Part shown: positions 24,115 through 33,084 of the stretch, piece by piece
Layout: each line of letters begins with the position of its first letter
How positions within the stretch are numbered: position 1 is the first letter of the stretch
Source of the DNA: Altibacter sp.
Lineage (GTDB): Bacteria > Bacteroidota > Bacteroidia > Flavobacteriales > Flavobacteriaceae
Direction of reading: 5' to 3'
Assembly (NCBI RefSeq): GCF_019913785.1
Contig: NZ_JAIOHK010000005.1
Span: 1-44,602, forward strand
DNA: 44,602 bases
Program-made: the position numbers and the translations under genes
The notes under the pieces: model-generated
What the model was told of the DNA's origin: nothing
The model's input: only the letters and a program-made list of their open reading frames with translations
Databases searched by the model: none

Positions 24115-24747
24115 ATGAAATCGTACAAAGCCCCCGCTGCGATTCCGTTATTCTGCTTCCTTTTGGGAAGCACATCTGTTTTCTCACAGGTGGGAATCAA
24201 TACGCCAAATCCAAGAACCACTCTTGAAGTTGCCGGTGATATGAATATCTCGAGCGACCTTGAAATCACAAACTATAATACGCTATCCAATGTAGATTCA
24301 TCCACTTTTCTTATTCAAGAAACCGATAATTCTATTAAATCATTAGATGTTAGTAATCCTACCGGGGTGGCACTGGCCTATATTCAGGAATATATCATTG
24401 AAGAACCTAATCTCGATTGGGTAAAAGACTTCGACACACAAATTGATGCAACAGCTTATGTAGTGATCGTAACTTCGGCGAGTTTCAATCAGGAACTGGA
24501 TCTAACCAACAATCCCGGTGCCCCTGATAATGCGAGTTTGCCTTTTGCTTCTGCCTTTATTTCGGGAGGAACTTGGCATTTGGTGGCAGATTATCCACAG
24601 GCTGCAAGTATTGATGAAAGCAGCATTGGTGTTTGGACCATCAGCACGTTGATCTTTTCAAACGATGTTTCCAAACAATACGGAACGGTTGACATCCCAA
24701 TGGGGGGTACCTCATCCGGTGCAGCCTCTTCACCAATTATTAACTAA
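24115..24747 (+). CDS. secreted tail-fibre-like protein, paralogue 1
   Basis: 210 aa. The signal peptide ends at VFSQ, and the mature start QVGINTPNPRTTLEVAGDMNI is the tail-fibre-like N-terminal motif of Bacteroidota secreted proteins. A roughly 130-residue beta-rich domain follows (YVVIVTSASFNQ, AFISGGTWHLVADYP, STLIFSNDVSKQY), ending SSGAASSPIIN. It has no T9SS sorting domain or membrane helix. It is first of three tandem paralogues sharing domain order and a GGTWHL/TGTWFL motif. It may be a surface fibre or a matrix subunit; the function is unknown. Confidence 0.8.
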   Translation: MKSYKAPAAIPLFCFLLGSTSVFSQVGINTPNPRTTLEVAGDMNISSDLEITNYNTLSNVDSSTFLIQETDNSIKSLDVSNPTGVALAYIQEYIIEEPNLDWVKDFDTQIDATAYVVIVTSASFNQELDLTNNPGAPDNASLPFASAFISGGTWHLVADYPQAASIDESSIGVWTISTLIFSNDVSKQYGTVDIPMGGTSSGAASSPIIN

Positions 24748-24757
24748 CACTAGCAAT

Positions 24758-25384
24758 ATGAAAAAAATCTACGCCTTATTTTTCTTTTTATCTGGTGGAA
24801 TTATGATCGCCCAAGTTGGGATTGGCACCACCAATCCTCAGACCGACTTACATGTGGCAGGTGATGTACTCGTACAGCAAGGATTGGTTACCGGAAACCT
24901 CAATACGGTATCCATTGCTGAAGAAAACTTTAAATTGGTAACGCGAATTACAAGTTCTACGCCGGTTGGAAGAATTACCATTCTGGATCCTGACAATCTG
25001 AATGTAGCACCTATTAATACGGTCAATTACCATTTTACCAATGTGCATCTTGACAATTTGAACGATGTGGATTTATTATACGACGAAACTAAATATGTGG
25101 TTGGGGTTGCTAATTTCAGACATGTGGGTGATGCTATCAAGAAGGTGCCGGGAGGTGATAATTATTCTATAGGTCACTTTGTGGTTAGGACTTTTAAAAG
25201 TGGTGGCACTTGGCATTTGGAAATTAGCAATAAGGAGCTCGACCTAGATATTTTAGATTCCTTGGAGTATTATATTACCTTAATGGTCTATGACAAAACA
25301 TACTTCAGAGAGCTAGTCACTATTACCACCAATTTAGGAGGGTCCAATACAGGCACGGCATCTTCAGTACCAATTTTTGAATAA
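24758..25384 (+). CDS. secreted tail-fibre-like protein, paralogue 2
   Basis: 208 aa from the ATG at 24758 (MKKIYALFFFLSGGIMIAQ signal peptide); an upstream in-frame extension overlaps gene 1 and is rejected. The mature start is QVGIGTTNPQTDLHVAGDVLV. The domain has FKSGGTWHLEISN and ends GSNTGTASSVPIFE, closely parallel to the SGAASSPIIN end of paralogue 1. It starts 10 bp after paralogue 1 and ends 10 bp before paralogue 3, so it is co-transcribed. It most likely arose by tandem duplication. Confidence 0.8.
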   Translation: MKKIYALFFFLSGGIMIAQVGIGTTNPQTDLHVAGDVLVQQGLVTGNLNTVSIAEENFKLVTRITSSTPVGRITILDPDNLNVAPINTVNYHFTNVHLDNLNDVDLLYDETKYVVGVANFRHVGDAIKKVPGGDNYSIGHFVVRTFKSGGTWHLEISNKELDLDILDSLEYYITLMVYDKTYFRELVTITTNLGGSNTGTASSVPIFE

Positions 25385-25394
25385 ATCGACTATC

Positions 25395-26054
25395 ATGAGA
25401 AAACTAGCTATAGTATTTGCATTAATTGCAACAATAGGCCCTATTTCTGCACAAATAGGAATAAATACCACGAACCCATCTTCAACGCTGGATGTAGATG
25501 GCAACGTATTGGTAGACGGTAGGTTCTATTTGGAGTCCCCGGGAGATAATACCGCAATAAGAGGCTCCAAATTTTTAGTCCGAACCACGTCCAATGAACT
25601 TTCGCGCTATGATATTGCCCAGAGCAAGTACGGCCCAATAAATTATGTTGAATTTGCCTTCAGAAACTTATCTGCAGATGGACTTTTAGATTACGATACC
25701 AAAATATCTACAACAGATTATCTGGTGAGTATTCAAGGGTATTCATGTGGAATTGCAGGGGCGGGACGAACCGGTAGCATCATGCCTAGTAGTTCGGTTT
25801 CAACAGACAATATCGAAGGGTATCAAATTTACGCATACCAAAATCTGTCAACAGGAACTTGGTTTCTACGCGCTTTCGTCAATAATTCGCAATGGCAGAA
25901 ATACAACGGAACTACCTATGTAGATACCGAAATAGATATGTGGTTAAATATTATGATCTATAGAAAGGGTTTTATTGCCAAGGAACAGAATGATATTACG
26001 GTTAATATGCTCAATTTACCCGAAGGCACCGCGCAGCTTCCCAGCGGATTTTAA
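25395..26054 (+). CDS. secreted tail-fibre-like protein, paralogue 3
   Basis: 219 aa from the ATG at 25395 (MRKLAIVFALIATIGPISAQ signal peptide); a start six codons earlier is possible but fits the signal peptide less well. The mature start is QIGINTTNPSSTLDVDGNVLV. It keeps the NLSTGTWFLRAFV core strand but differs at the end (LPEGTAQLPSGF). It is last in the three-gene operon. The degree of divergence from copies 1 and 2 suggests an old duplication and specialised roles. Confidence 0.8.
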   Translation: MRKLAIVFALIATIGPISAQIGINTTNPSSTLDVDGNVLVDGRFYLESPGDNTAIRGSKFLVRTTSNELSRYDIAQSKYGPINYVEFAFRNLSADGLLDYDTKISTTDYLVSIQGYSCGIAGAGRTGSIMPSSSVSTDNIEGYQIYAYQNLSTGTWFLRAFVNNSQWQKYNGTTYVDTEIDMWLNIMIYRKGFIAKEQNDITVNMLNLPEGTAQLPSGF

Positions 26055-26097
26055 AGTCAAAGTAGTTACTAAAGGGCGTTCCATTGGAACAGCCTCC

Positions 26098-26247
26098 CTA
26101 CTTTTTTCGAAATTGAGCATGCTTTATGATTTTGTTATTATGGACTATTTTTAACGTATACATGCCCGGTTTCAAATAATTCACATTGAGATAAATCTCC
26201 TGCGTATTCATTTGCTCCAAAGTGCCTGTATAAGTCTTTTTCTTCAT
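26098..26247 (-). CDS. 49-aa conserved-type small protein
   Basis: I found this frame by translating the gap after the three-gene operon. It runs from ATG (26245-26247) to TAG and encodes MKKKTYTGTLEQMNTQEIYL, then NVNYLKPGMYTLKIVHNNKI and KHAQFRKK. The pattern of strand-turn-strand with a KPGMYTLKIVHNNKIIK core resembles small proteins I associate with Flavobacteriia and the end of T9SS sorting domains (GxYxLxI...K). It is too short for confident assignment, and the function is unknown. It lies 156 bp downstream of the large hybrid kinase, in the same direction. Confidence 0.55.
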   Translation of the reverse strand: MKKKTYTGTLEQMNTQEIYLNVNYLKPGMYTLKIVHNNKIIKHAQFRKK

Positions 26248-26403
26248 CTTGCTTTGTAATAGTTTCAAAGGGTCACTTCAGAAGAAAACTATCCATGTAA
26301 AATTAAATAATGAACTATTAGAAGAGTAGCAATCTGGTAACAATTCCTAACACAGATGTACCAAGACGGTTTGTTAGATGTAAAAAAGGGATTAAAGGGG
26401 TTT

Positions 26404-29370
26404 CTAGAACCTTGTTCTATAGTCTGATGGAGAGCTTCCATAAGCATCTTTGAAGCATTTTGCAAAATAGGATGGGTTATTGAATCCCACTTGATAGCAA
26501 ACCTCATTCACATTGATTTCCTTATTTTTTAAGAGGATAGCAGCTAGTTTCAAACGTTCTATTCTTAAAAAGTCTGAAGCAGACAAACCGATTAGGGCTT
26601 TAAGCTTTCTGTGTAATTGCATTCTGCTCATGTTGAGGCATTGGCTGAATTCTTCTACACTAAAGGAATCATCAGTAATTTTATCGTCTAATACGGCTTT
26701 CATTTTTTCTATAAAGCGCTCATCAAAACTATTGATCGAAATATCTTTCGGTCTAAGTATCACTTCTTTACTATAGCGCTCCTGAAGCTGTACTCTGGAA
26801 GCAACCAGATTGTTCACTCGGGATTCGAGTAATTTTATACTGAAAGGCTTTAAAATATAATCGTCAGCACCGAGCTCGAGCCCCTGATACTGACTTTCCT
26901 CTTCTATCTTAGCCGTTAGCAGGATAATTGGAATATGGCTTGTTCTTTCGTCTTGCTTTAAATTTTCACACAATTCGATCCCTGAAATTTTCGGCATCAT
27001 AATATCCGATATTATAATATCGGGAACACGCTCTATTGCCAGATCAACGCCCATTTCACCGTCCATAGCTTCAATTACCTCATACCTATCTTTAAAAGAC
27101 GCCTTTATAAACGCTCGGATATCGGCATTGTCATCTACAACCAATAACACAGGTATATCTTCGCCTTCATGAGAGGCAATGGTGGAATTATCTTCGATGC
27201 TTTTACCTGTTTTTTCCGCCTTCTCATCTCGGTCAACGATTTCTCTCGAATCGAACGCGTCTTTATGGATTGGAAGCAGGACTGTAAATTTGACGGTTGA
27301 GGCCGAAGTGTTCTCCGCTTTAATTGAACCATGTGAGAGGGACACCAAATCCTTTACCAATGACAATCCAATACCACTTCCTTGCTTAAATTTTTCCTCA
27401 TCTTTTTGCAAACGGGAGAATCGTTCAAAAATGGTATTCAATTCTTGTGAAGTAAAATGCGCACCACTGTTCTCCACGACCAGTTCCATTGTTTTCTCCT
27501 TCTGTATAACACTCAACGAAACCATCTCACCTTCAGGACTATATTTAAAGGCATTCGAGAGCAAATTCACTACAATTTTTTCAACGGTATCCCTATCAAA
27601 CCACACCGGATCGATGTTGGGTATGGAAACCTCGTACTTGATGTTCTTCTCCTTTGCCATAAAGTTGAAAGAAGCGGCTATTGACTTCAGCAGAGTAGAA
27701 ATATTTCCTTCAGAAACAGTCAAATTAAAATGCTTGGATTCGAGTTTGGAAATATCCAACAATTGATTAATGAGTTCCATCAAGCGATCGGAATTTCGTT
27801 GGATCATCTCCAACTCGTTGCGGTCGTCTTCGGAAATAGCATCACTTGACAGTCGTTTCTCCAAGGGACCTTTAATCAAACTCAAGGGAGTTCTAAACTC
27901 ATGTGAAATATTTTCGAAGAATGTAGATTTAGCAGTATCAAGCTCCCGTAGTTTTGTATTGGTCTTTTGTCTATTCCTGTACAAAATGAACAGCGCCAAA
28001 AAACCTAATAAAACCAAGCCGATAATAGCTAAAAGCAAGTTGCGTTGATTTCTTTTCTGTTCCGCAATCAGCTCGTTCTGTGATTGCAGTATCGTTATCT
28101 CTTGTTCTTGCTGTGCATTTTTATATTGAGCCTCCAGCGCTTTGGTCTGTTGTAGGTTCTGTCTTTTAACGAGTGTGTCATTTACCCTCTTGTGTTCCTT
28201 TGAAAAATTATATGCCTCTTCGAATCTCCCCAGTTTTTCAGATGACTTATACAGTAATTCCAAGGCGTCCCTTTTATCAAAATAGCTGTCCATTTCGTCG
28301 GCTATCTTTTTTGCTTCCGTCGCAATTTTATAGCTTTCTTGATAATTACCTGCGGCTAGTAAAAATCTCGACTTATTGATCAACCCCAACAAAACGCCAA
28401 AGTCGTTATTGATTTTCCTATTCAGAGTGATGGCTGTTTGGGCGGTTGCTATTGCCTTTTGCAACTGATTACTTTCAAAATAAACATCGCTTAAACCAAT
28501 GTGATACATGGCCTCTTCCATATACCATTTATTCTCTCGGAAATAGGTGATGCTTTCTTCAAAATAAGCGATTGCCTGAGGGTAATTCTTGCGCTCCCGT
28601 TCAATGGATCCCAAAGATCCAAGAATGGATTTCTGTTGCAATTCATTGTCCGTTTCGACAAAAAGTGCCAGTGCTTTCTTTTGATAGGCTTCTGCCTCAT
28701 CAATTTTACCTAATTGTTTGTAAATATCCGCTATTGTTTTCAGTGTAAACCCGCGGTCATCACCGTGATAATTATTTGCCAGGTAGATACTGTCTGATTT
28801 CAAAACACACTGAAGCGATGTCTCCGTCATATGAAATCCTTTGAGGTAAATTTCACCCATTTCACCATAGGCAAACGCAACTTCCTGCCAAAGAGCTGCT
28901 TTGGTTGAATATTCAACGTTCTTCTTAGCAAATTCTAAGGCTTCTATATGTAAACCATACCTGGAATACTCCTGGGAGAGTCTAGCATATGCTTTTGACA
29001 CCATACTGGGGTCCTCACATTTTCTTGCATATTCAAGAGATGTTTTAAGATTTGAACTAATATATTCGAATGCATCTTCTCCTTCTTTTACAAATAGACC
29101 GAAATAGCCCGCGTTAAGTTTATAGTAATAATAATTAGCCAAGTTAGACTCCTTTTTATTGGCATAAACTTTAAGTTTTTGCAAATACCCTATGCAGCTA
29201 TCTTTATTGTTCCTTTTATAATGCTTTATCAAGGACACATAGCTATTACTGATAATGCTATCGTGACGTTTTTCTTCTTGTACTATTTGTTTCAGAGAAT
29301 CTATTGTAGCCGAATCTTGCCCAAAGAAAGTAGCAGTGGATAGGAAGAGAAGACATAGGTACTTTTTCAA
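26404..29370 (-). CDS. hybrid two-component regulator: TPR sensor, histidine kinase, receiver, AraC output
   Basis: 988 aa. A signal peptide (to FFGQ) is followed by a periplasmic array of about eight TPR-like helical repeats (about 25-400) and one membrane helix (444-464). The kinase has H490 (SHEFRTPLSLIKGPLE) and ATPase motifs VNLLSNAFKYS (601-611) and GSGIGLSLVKDL (664-675). A receiver with phospho-acceptor D789 (IIISDIMMPKISG) and an AraC-type HTH (about 890-988, YQVGFNNPSYFAKCFK) complete a whole pathway in one protein. TPR ligands are unknown. It probably controls neighbouring genes such as the three tail-fibre-like proteins. The start is TTG (29368-29370) before AAA AAG. Confidence 0.92.
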   Translation of the reverse strand: MKKYLCLLFLSTATFFGQDSATIDSLKQIVQEEKRHDSIISNSYVSLIKHYKRNNKDSCIGYLQKLKVYANKKESNLANYYYYKLNAGYFGLFVKEGEDAFEYISSNLKTSLEYARKCEDPSMVSKAYARLSQEYSRYGLHIEALEFAKKNVEYSTKAALWQEVAFAYGEMGEIYLKGFHMTETSLQCVLKSDSIYLANNYHGDDRGFTLKTIADIYKQLGKIDEAEAYQKKALALFVETDNELQQKSILGSLGSIERERKNYPQAIAYFEESITYFRENKWYMEEAMYHIGLSDVYFESNQLQKAIATAQTAITLNRKINNDFGVLLGLINKSRFLLAAGNYQESYKIATEAKKIADEMDSYFDKRDALELLYKSSEKLGRFEEAYNFSKEHKRVNDTLVKRQNLQQTKALEAQYKNAQQEQEITILQSQNELIAEQKRNQRNLLLAIIGLVLLGFLALFILYRNRQKTNTKLRELDTAKSTFFENISHEFRTPLSLIKGPLEKRLSSDAISEDDRNELEMIQRNSDRLMELINQLLDISKLESKHFNLTVSEGNISTLLKSIAASFNFMAKEKNIKYEVSIPNIDPVWFDRDTVEKIVVNLLSNAFKYSPEGEMVSLSVIQKEKTMELVVENSGAHFTSQELNTIFERFSRLQKDEEKFKQGSGIGLSLVKDLVSLSHGSIKAENTSASTVKFTVLLPIHKDAFDSREIVDRDEKAEKTGKSIEDNSTIASHEGEDIPVLLVVDDNADIRAFIKASFKDRYEVIEAMDGEMGVDLAIERVPDIIISDIMMPKISGIELCENLKQDERTSHIPIILLTAKIEEESQYQGLELGADDYILKPFSIKLLESRVNNLVASRVQLQERYSKEVILRPKDISINSFDERFIEKMKAVLDDKITDDSFSVEEFSQCLNMSRMQLHRKLKALIGLSASDFLRIERLKLAAILLKNKEINVNEVCYQVGFNNPSYFAKCFKDAYGSSPSDYRTRF

Positions 29371-29774
29371 TCGATACGATTTAATTCCTTTAAAATTAGG
29401 AAATTAATTCGAATGTAAATCACAATTATCAATATTGGGGTTGTACAGATTGGTTGTTTCTAGTATTTACTACTCCTTCTCACATTTTATCTAGCAATGC
29501 CTGAGTTGTTATCCCACGAGCTGTTGGCTGGGTCAAAGCAAACGGCTGAGGTATACAACGAGGCTAACGGAGATCCCAATGATGGAAACTCTGGCCGAAT
29601 TGAAGAAGAACATGAGAATATCAGGTTAATAATTAGAATAAACAAACAGGCTTGTTTCATGATATTAGCTTTTAAAAAACTGTAATTTATTTGAACTGGT
29701 AGCGGTTAAAAACCTGAAGAGACCAACTTTTGTATAGCCTCCTTCAGGGCAATTAACCAACTAATCAAAAAATG
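29371..29774. other. 404-bp gap between hybrid regulator and serine hydrolase
   Basis: AT-rich at its left part; no terminator or promoter is certain. It holds one possible minus-strand small lipoprotein gene (29487-29660, listed separately) and an overlapping plus-strand frame without a plausible protein. Confidence 0.5.
29487..29660 (-). CDS. possible 57-aa lipoprotein (or truncated gene)
   Basis: The frame starts with ATG (29658-29660) and reads MKQACLFILIINLIFSCSSS, a convincing lipoprotein signal with a lipobox FSC at Cys17. The remaining 40 residues (IRPEFPSLGSPLASLYTSAV onward to SGIAR) show no known pattern and are rich in Ser/Pro. It could be a real small lipoprotein, or the surviving 5' end of a larger gene that decayed. 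It lies downstream of the serine hydrolase in no clear operon. Confidence 0.4.
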   Translation of the reverse strand: MKQACLFILIINLIFSCSSSIRPEFPSLGSPLASLYTSAVCFDPANSSWDNNSGIAR

Positions 29775-30914
29775 TTAGTTATTAAGGAAGGTGTCGAAAA
29801 AGTCAATACTTTTTTCTTGAAGAATATCACCAATAAATGCGTTATTAGAAAGCACCACAATCGCTTTCTCACTAGTTGGTTCAATTAATATTACTGAAGT
29901 ATATCCGCCAGTTCCCCCGGTATGATTAAGAATTAAGTGATTGTTAGGGGTGACTATATGCCAGGCTCTACCCACTCCAAACACACCGTTATTAAATGTT
30001 TCAGTTGTGATGATTTCAACGATCTGCTTTACTTCTGAATTATCATCATAACTTCTAAAATGGATTTTTACATATTTTTCTAAATCTATAAGATTGGAAG
30101 ATAATCCTCCAACAGCGTCCCAAATTCCCCAAGTATAGATATTTCCTTCATTACCATTATTATCGTAGCCGCCCGTACTATTGTCACCTATGGGATAATT
30201 GTTTGTCATAAATGTATTATCCATATTAAGTAAATTTGTAAATTCTTCAATGTGATAGGCTAATGGCTGCTCTGTTTGATTTAAAACAATTACGTTTAAC
30301 AAGGCATACCCTAAATTGGAATATTCATATTCAGTTCCAGGCATTCTAGTTAACTCATAATGGTTTAAGAAATTAATTAATTTATCAAAACCATAATGAG
30401 CATATGGATCATTAATATTAAAATCGTCGTACGAGTCCATATCTAAGGCAATTCGCGGCAAACCCGAGGTGTGATTTAATAGGTGCTTAACTTTTATTTC
30501 GTTTCCTTGGTAATTTAATGGATCTATTTCTTCCGGCAATAATTCGCTTATTGGGGTATCCTCAGAAATTCCATTTTCCAACATTAATTTAGTGAGTACC
30601 GCAGCGCTAAAAGTTTTAGTATTTGATCCTATTTCATAAGTGCTATTTTCAGTAGGTAAAGTATTATTCCCTTTATAGGTATCTCCATAATTATAGAAAC
30701 TGGTAGTATCACCATCTATTACTGCAACACTTAAACCTATATATTTTGTGTATTCAATAAACGGTCTAAAATGGTCATCAACCAATTTATCAGTATTTGA
30801 TACAAGTGGGTTATCCGTCTGAACTACTTTGGTTTGATCGTCATCATTGCTACAACTTATAAGGGCTGTAAGCAGAACACATAGTGTTAAAAGAGTTAAT
30901 TTTAAATTTTTCAT
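29775..30914 (-). CDS. surface-type serine hydrolase (class C beta-lactamase-like)
   Basis: 379 aa. It is a lipoprotein: the signal ends LISC at residue 21, and the mature protein begins CSNDDD, like the S/D-rich surface-export signal of Flavobacterium lipoproteins. The beta-lactamase/penicillin-binding fold is indicated by S97-N-T-K100 (SxxK), Y198-S-N200 (YxN) and H331-T-G333 in the third-motif position. Such proteins act as D-Ala-D-Ala carboxypeptidases, esterases or peptidases; the substrate is unknown. It is divergent from the LytS/LytTR pair with a 170-190-bp gap, suggesting possible control by that pair. Confidence 0.85.
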   Translation of the reverse strand: MKNLKLTLLTLCVLLTALISCSNDDDQTKVVQTDNPLVSNTDKLVDDHFRPFIEYTKYIGLSVAVIDGDTTSFYNYGDTYKGNNTLPTENSTYEIGSNTKTFSAAVLTKLMLENGISEDTPISELLPEEIDPLNYQGNEIKVKHLLNHTSGLPRIALDMDSYDDFNINDPYAHYGFDKLINFLNHYELTRMPGTEYEYSNLGYALLNVIVLNQTEQPLAYHIEEFTNLLNMDNTFMTNNYPIGDNSTGGYDNNGNEGNIYTWGIWDAVGGLSSNLIDLEKYVKIHFRSYDDNSEVKQIVEIITTETFNNGVFGVGRAWHIVTPNNHLILNHTGGTGGYTSVILIEPTSEKAIVVLSNNAFIGDILQEKSIDFFDTFLNN

Positions 30915-31080
30915 TTTTTTTCATTTTTAAATTCACTACAAAAAGAATTCAAATGCAGGTGTAATAAAATATTGATTGATAAACGGAATATTTACCTTGA
31001 TGTACGGTTTGTGAATTTTCCGTTTGTCAACAATTAAAAGCCGTTTATAAAAAAGTAAGATTCCTTTTTTTAAAACAAGT

Positions 31081-31088
31081 TATATTTG
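31081..31088 (+). promoter_or_regulatory. TAnnTTTG -7 box before the LytS-type kinase
   Basis: TATATTTG matches TAnnTTTG. It includes a TTG (31086-31088) that could be misread as a start codon; the next in-frame TTG (31107-31109) lies 18 bp after the box. Confidence 0.55.
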
Positions 31089-31106
31089 ACTCTAACCAGT
31101 AACAAA

Positions 31107-32201
31107 TTGAAAAAACTAAAAAACATATTCGTTCATATTCTTGTTTGGGCATCAATTATTTTTATATGTAATTCAGGAAATTTGTCTTGGCAAGGATATA
31201 ATTCTGCGGATGGCACTTTGCTTATTCCGTCTCTTTATGGAAATGCTTTCAATGCTTTTTTAGTCTATTTTAATGCGCTCTATTTATACAGGCATAAGAA
31301 TAAATTTAGATTGAATTATTGGTTGTTGGCAATTTTGTCAATTTTAATTATAAGTCTGCTAGAGGCATTAGTAGATTATTATTATGCGAATCTTTCAGGT
31401 GTTTTAGAATTGCATTTTGACATCATAAAAAGTGATCTGGAGGGAGAAACATTGGCGTTCAATGTAGAAAAGTCGTTGCCTTATCTTGCTTATATTGGTT
31501 ATTTAATGGATGACATACTCATCCATATTATATTTTGGTTTTTATCGTTTACTTATATTTTACCACTGGAGACTGTAAAAAATAGAGCTTTAAAGCAAAC
31601 TTTAGAGCGAGAAAAACTTGAAGCTGAAGTAAAATTTTTAAAGGCTCAAATAAATCCACACACATTATTTAATGGAATAAACAGCATCTACCATCTAATT
31701 GACAAGGACAAGAACAAAGCGAAGGAGGTTTTAGTTCGATTTTCTGATCTATTAAGGTATCAAATTTATGACTGTTCAGATGATACCATTTTATTATCCA
31801 ATGAAATACAATTTTTAGACAATTACTTTGATTTAGAGAAAATAAGAAAAGGAGCTGACGTCAATATTGAATTTGATTATAACATCAATGATACTAGTAG
31901 TTTAAAAATCGCTCCTCTTTTACTCATACCTTTTATTGAAAACGCGTTTAAATTTGTCAGCAACCACGATGAAAAAGATTTAAATTTTATTAAATGCAAA
32001 ATAATAATTACAGAAAATGAGCTTCATTTTTATATAGATAATTCGGTTGAAAACACCGAAAAAGAAGATCTTAAAAACGGAGGAATTGGGTTACAAAATG
32101 TGAAGAAGAGACTACAATTAATTTATCCTGACAAGCACAAATTAAATATTAGTAGCTTTAATGATGTATTTTCAGTAATGTTAAAAATAGAATTGGCATG
32201 A
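31107..32201 (+). CDS. LytS/YehU-type sensor histidine kinase
   Basis: 364 aa from the TTG at 31107 (MKKLKNIFVHILVW). A TTG at 31086 would add seven residues, but it sits inside the -7 box; there is no ATG before residue 134. There are four hydrophobic helices (about 7-25, 45-62, 73-90, 125-150). The His_kinase domain has the phospho-acceptor in KAQINPHTLFNGINSIYHLI (His185) and an ATPase part with PFIENAFKF and GGIGLQNVKKRL. Such kinases control LytTR regulators. It overlaps the regulator gene (ATGA at 32198-32201). Confidence 0.88.
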   Translation: MKKLKNIFVHILVWASIIFICNSGNLSWQGYNSADGTLLIPSLYGNAFNAFLVYFNALYLYRHKNKFRLNYWLLAILSILIISLLEALVDYYYANLSGVLELHFDIIKSDLEGETLAFNVEKSLPYLAYIGYLMDDILIHIIFWFLSFTYILPLETVKNRALKQTLEREKLEAEVKFLKAQINPHTLFNGINSIYHLIDKDKNKAKEVLVRFSDLLRYQIYDCSDDTILLSNEIQFLDNYFDLEKIRKGADVNIEFDYNINDTSSLKIAPLLLIPFIENAFKFVSNHDEKDLNFIKCKIIITENELHFYIDNSVENTEKEDLKNGGIGLQNVKKRLQLIYPDKHKLNISSFNDVFSVMLKIELA

Positions 32202-32914
32202 GTTTAATAAGTTGCTTAATTATAGATGATGAGTCGTTAGCAAGAGAAGGATTAGAGCAATATGTAAAACAAATTGATTTTTTAGATCTTAAAGGGGTGT
32301 GTAAAAACGCACTTCAAGCGCAGCCCCTTATCAATAAGTTTGATATAGATTTACTGTTTTTAGATATTGAAATGCCAAAAATCACGGGTATTGATTTTTT
32401 AAAGACCTTTAAGCAATCACCCTATGTAGTATTTACTACGGCCTATTCACAATATGCAATTGAGAGTTTTGAATTTGACGTAATCGATTACCTAGTGAAG
32501 CCAATATCTTTTGAACGTTTCCTTCAGGCTGCCAACAAAAGTCATAGACTAATAAATTTAAAAAAAGGAGCTGAGGATTTTCCTTTTTACTTTTTTGTTA
32601 AAGTTGATGGCAGGTTGGTTAAACTTTATTCTTCTGATATCCTATTTATAGAAGCAGTTCAAAATTATATTACTATTTATACAGATAAGGATAAATATAT
32701 GGTGTTAATGCCTTTAAAAATGATTTTGAGTTATTTGCCCGACAATGAATTTGTACAAACCCATAAATCATATATAGTTTCCAAAGTAAAAATAAATGAA
32801 ATCGAGGGAAACCAAATCAAAATTGGTCTGCATAAAATTCCAATAAGTAGAAGAATGAAAGAAGCTGCGTTTAATTTAATAGTTAGCGATAAGTTAATTG
32901 ATAAAAAGAAATGA
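32198..32914 (+). CDS. LytTR family response regulator
   Basis: 238 aa. The receiver has acidic residues in LIIDDESLAREG and phospho-acceptor D56 (LLFLDIEMPKITG); K97 lies in DYLVKPISFERF. The LytTR DNA-binding domain spans about 125-235 (FVKVDGRLVKLYSSDILFIEAVQNYITIY...VQTHKSYIVSKVKINEI). It forms a pair with the upstream kinase and is followed by a terminator. Targets probably include the divergent serine hydrolase; this is inferred only from position. Confidence 0.93.
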   Translation: MSLISCLIIDDESLAREGLEQYVKQIDFLDLKGVCKNALQAQPLINKFDIDLLFLDIEMPKITGIDFLKTFKQSPYVVFTTAYSQYAIESFEFDVIDYLVKPISFERFLQAANKSHRLINLKKGAEDFPFYFFVKVDGRLVKLYSSDILFIEAVQNYITIYTDKDKYMVLMPLKMILSYLPDNEFVQTHKSYIVSKVKINEIEGNQIKIGLHKIPISRRMKEAAFNLIVSDKLIDKKK

Positions 32915-33031
32915 CCAATAAAATTGTTTTTATTGCCACATAATATAGATGCCTATTGCAGTAAAATTCATTTCTTTAACCTGTGAAACAAAAAAGCCAC
33001 CTCACCAAAGGAAGCGCCTCAACACAACAAC

Positions 33032-33070
33032 AACCCCCTTTTTATCGTAGCGAAGAGGGGTTTTATTTTT
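33032..33070 (+). terminator. terminator after the LytTR regulator gene
   Basis: AACCCCCTTTTT...GAGGGGTTTTATTTTT forms a GC-rich stem with a following T-run, about 120 bp after the stop. The same loop region separates it from the operator-like palindrome at 33085. Confidence 0.75.
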
Positions 33071-33084
33071 ATAAAGATTTTTTC

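Noticed and set aside
24115-26054. Prophage tail module
   Set aside because: Only the QVGIGTTNP-type N-terminus is shared with tail fibres; each protein has a signal peptide and no phage genes are near.
29497-29685. 62-aa plus-strand frame in the gap after the hybrid regulator
   Set aside because: No signal peptide or recognisable pattern; the opposite strand has a lipoprotein signal.
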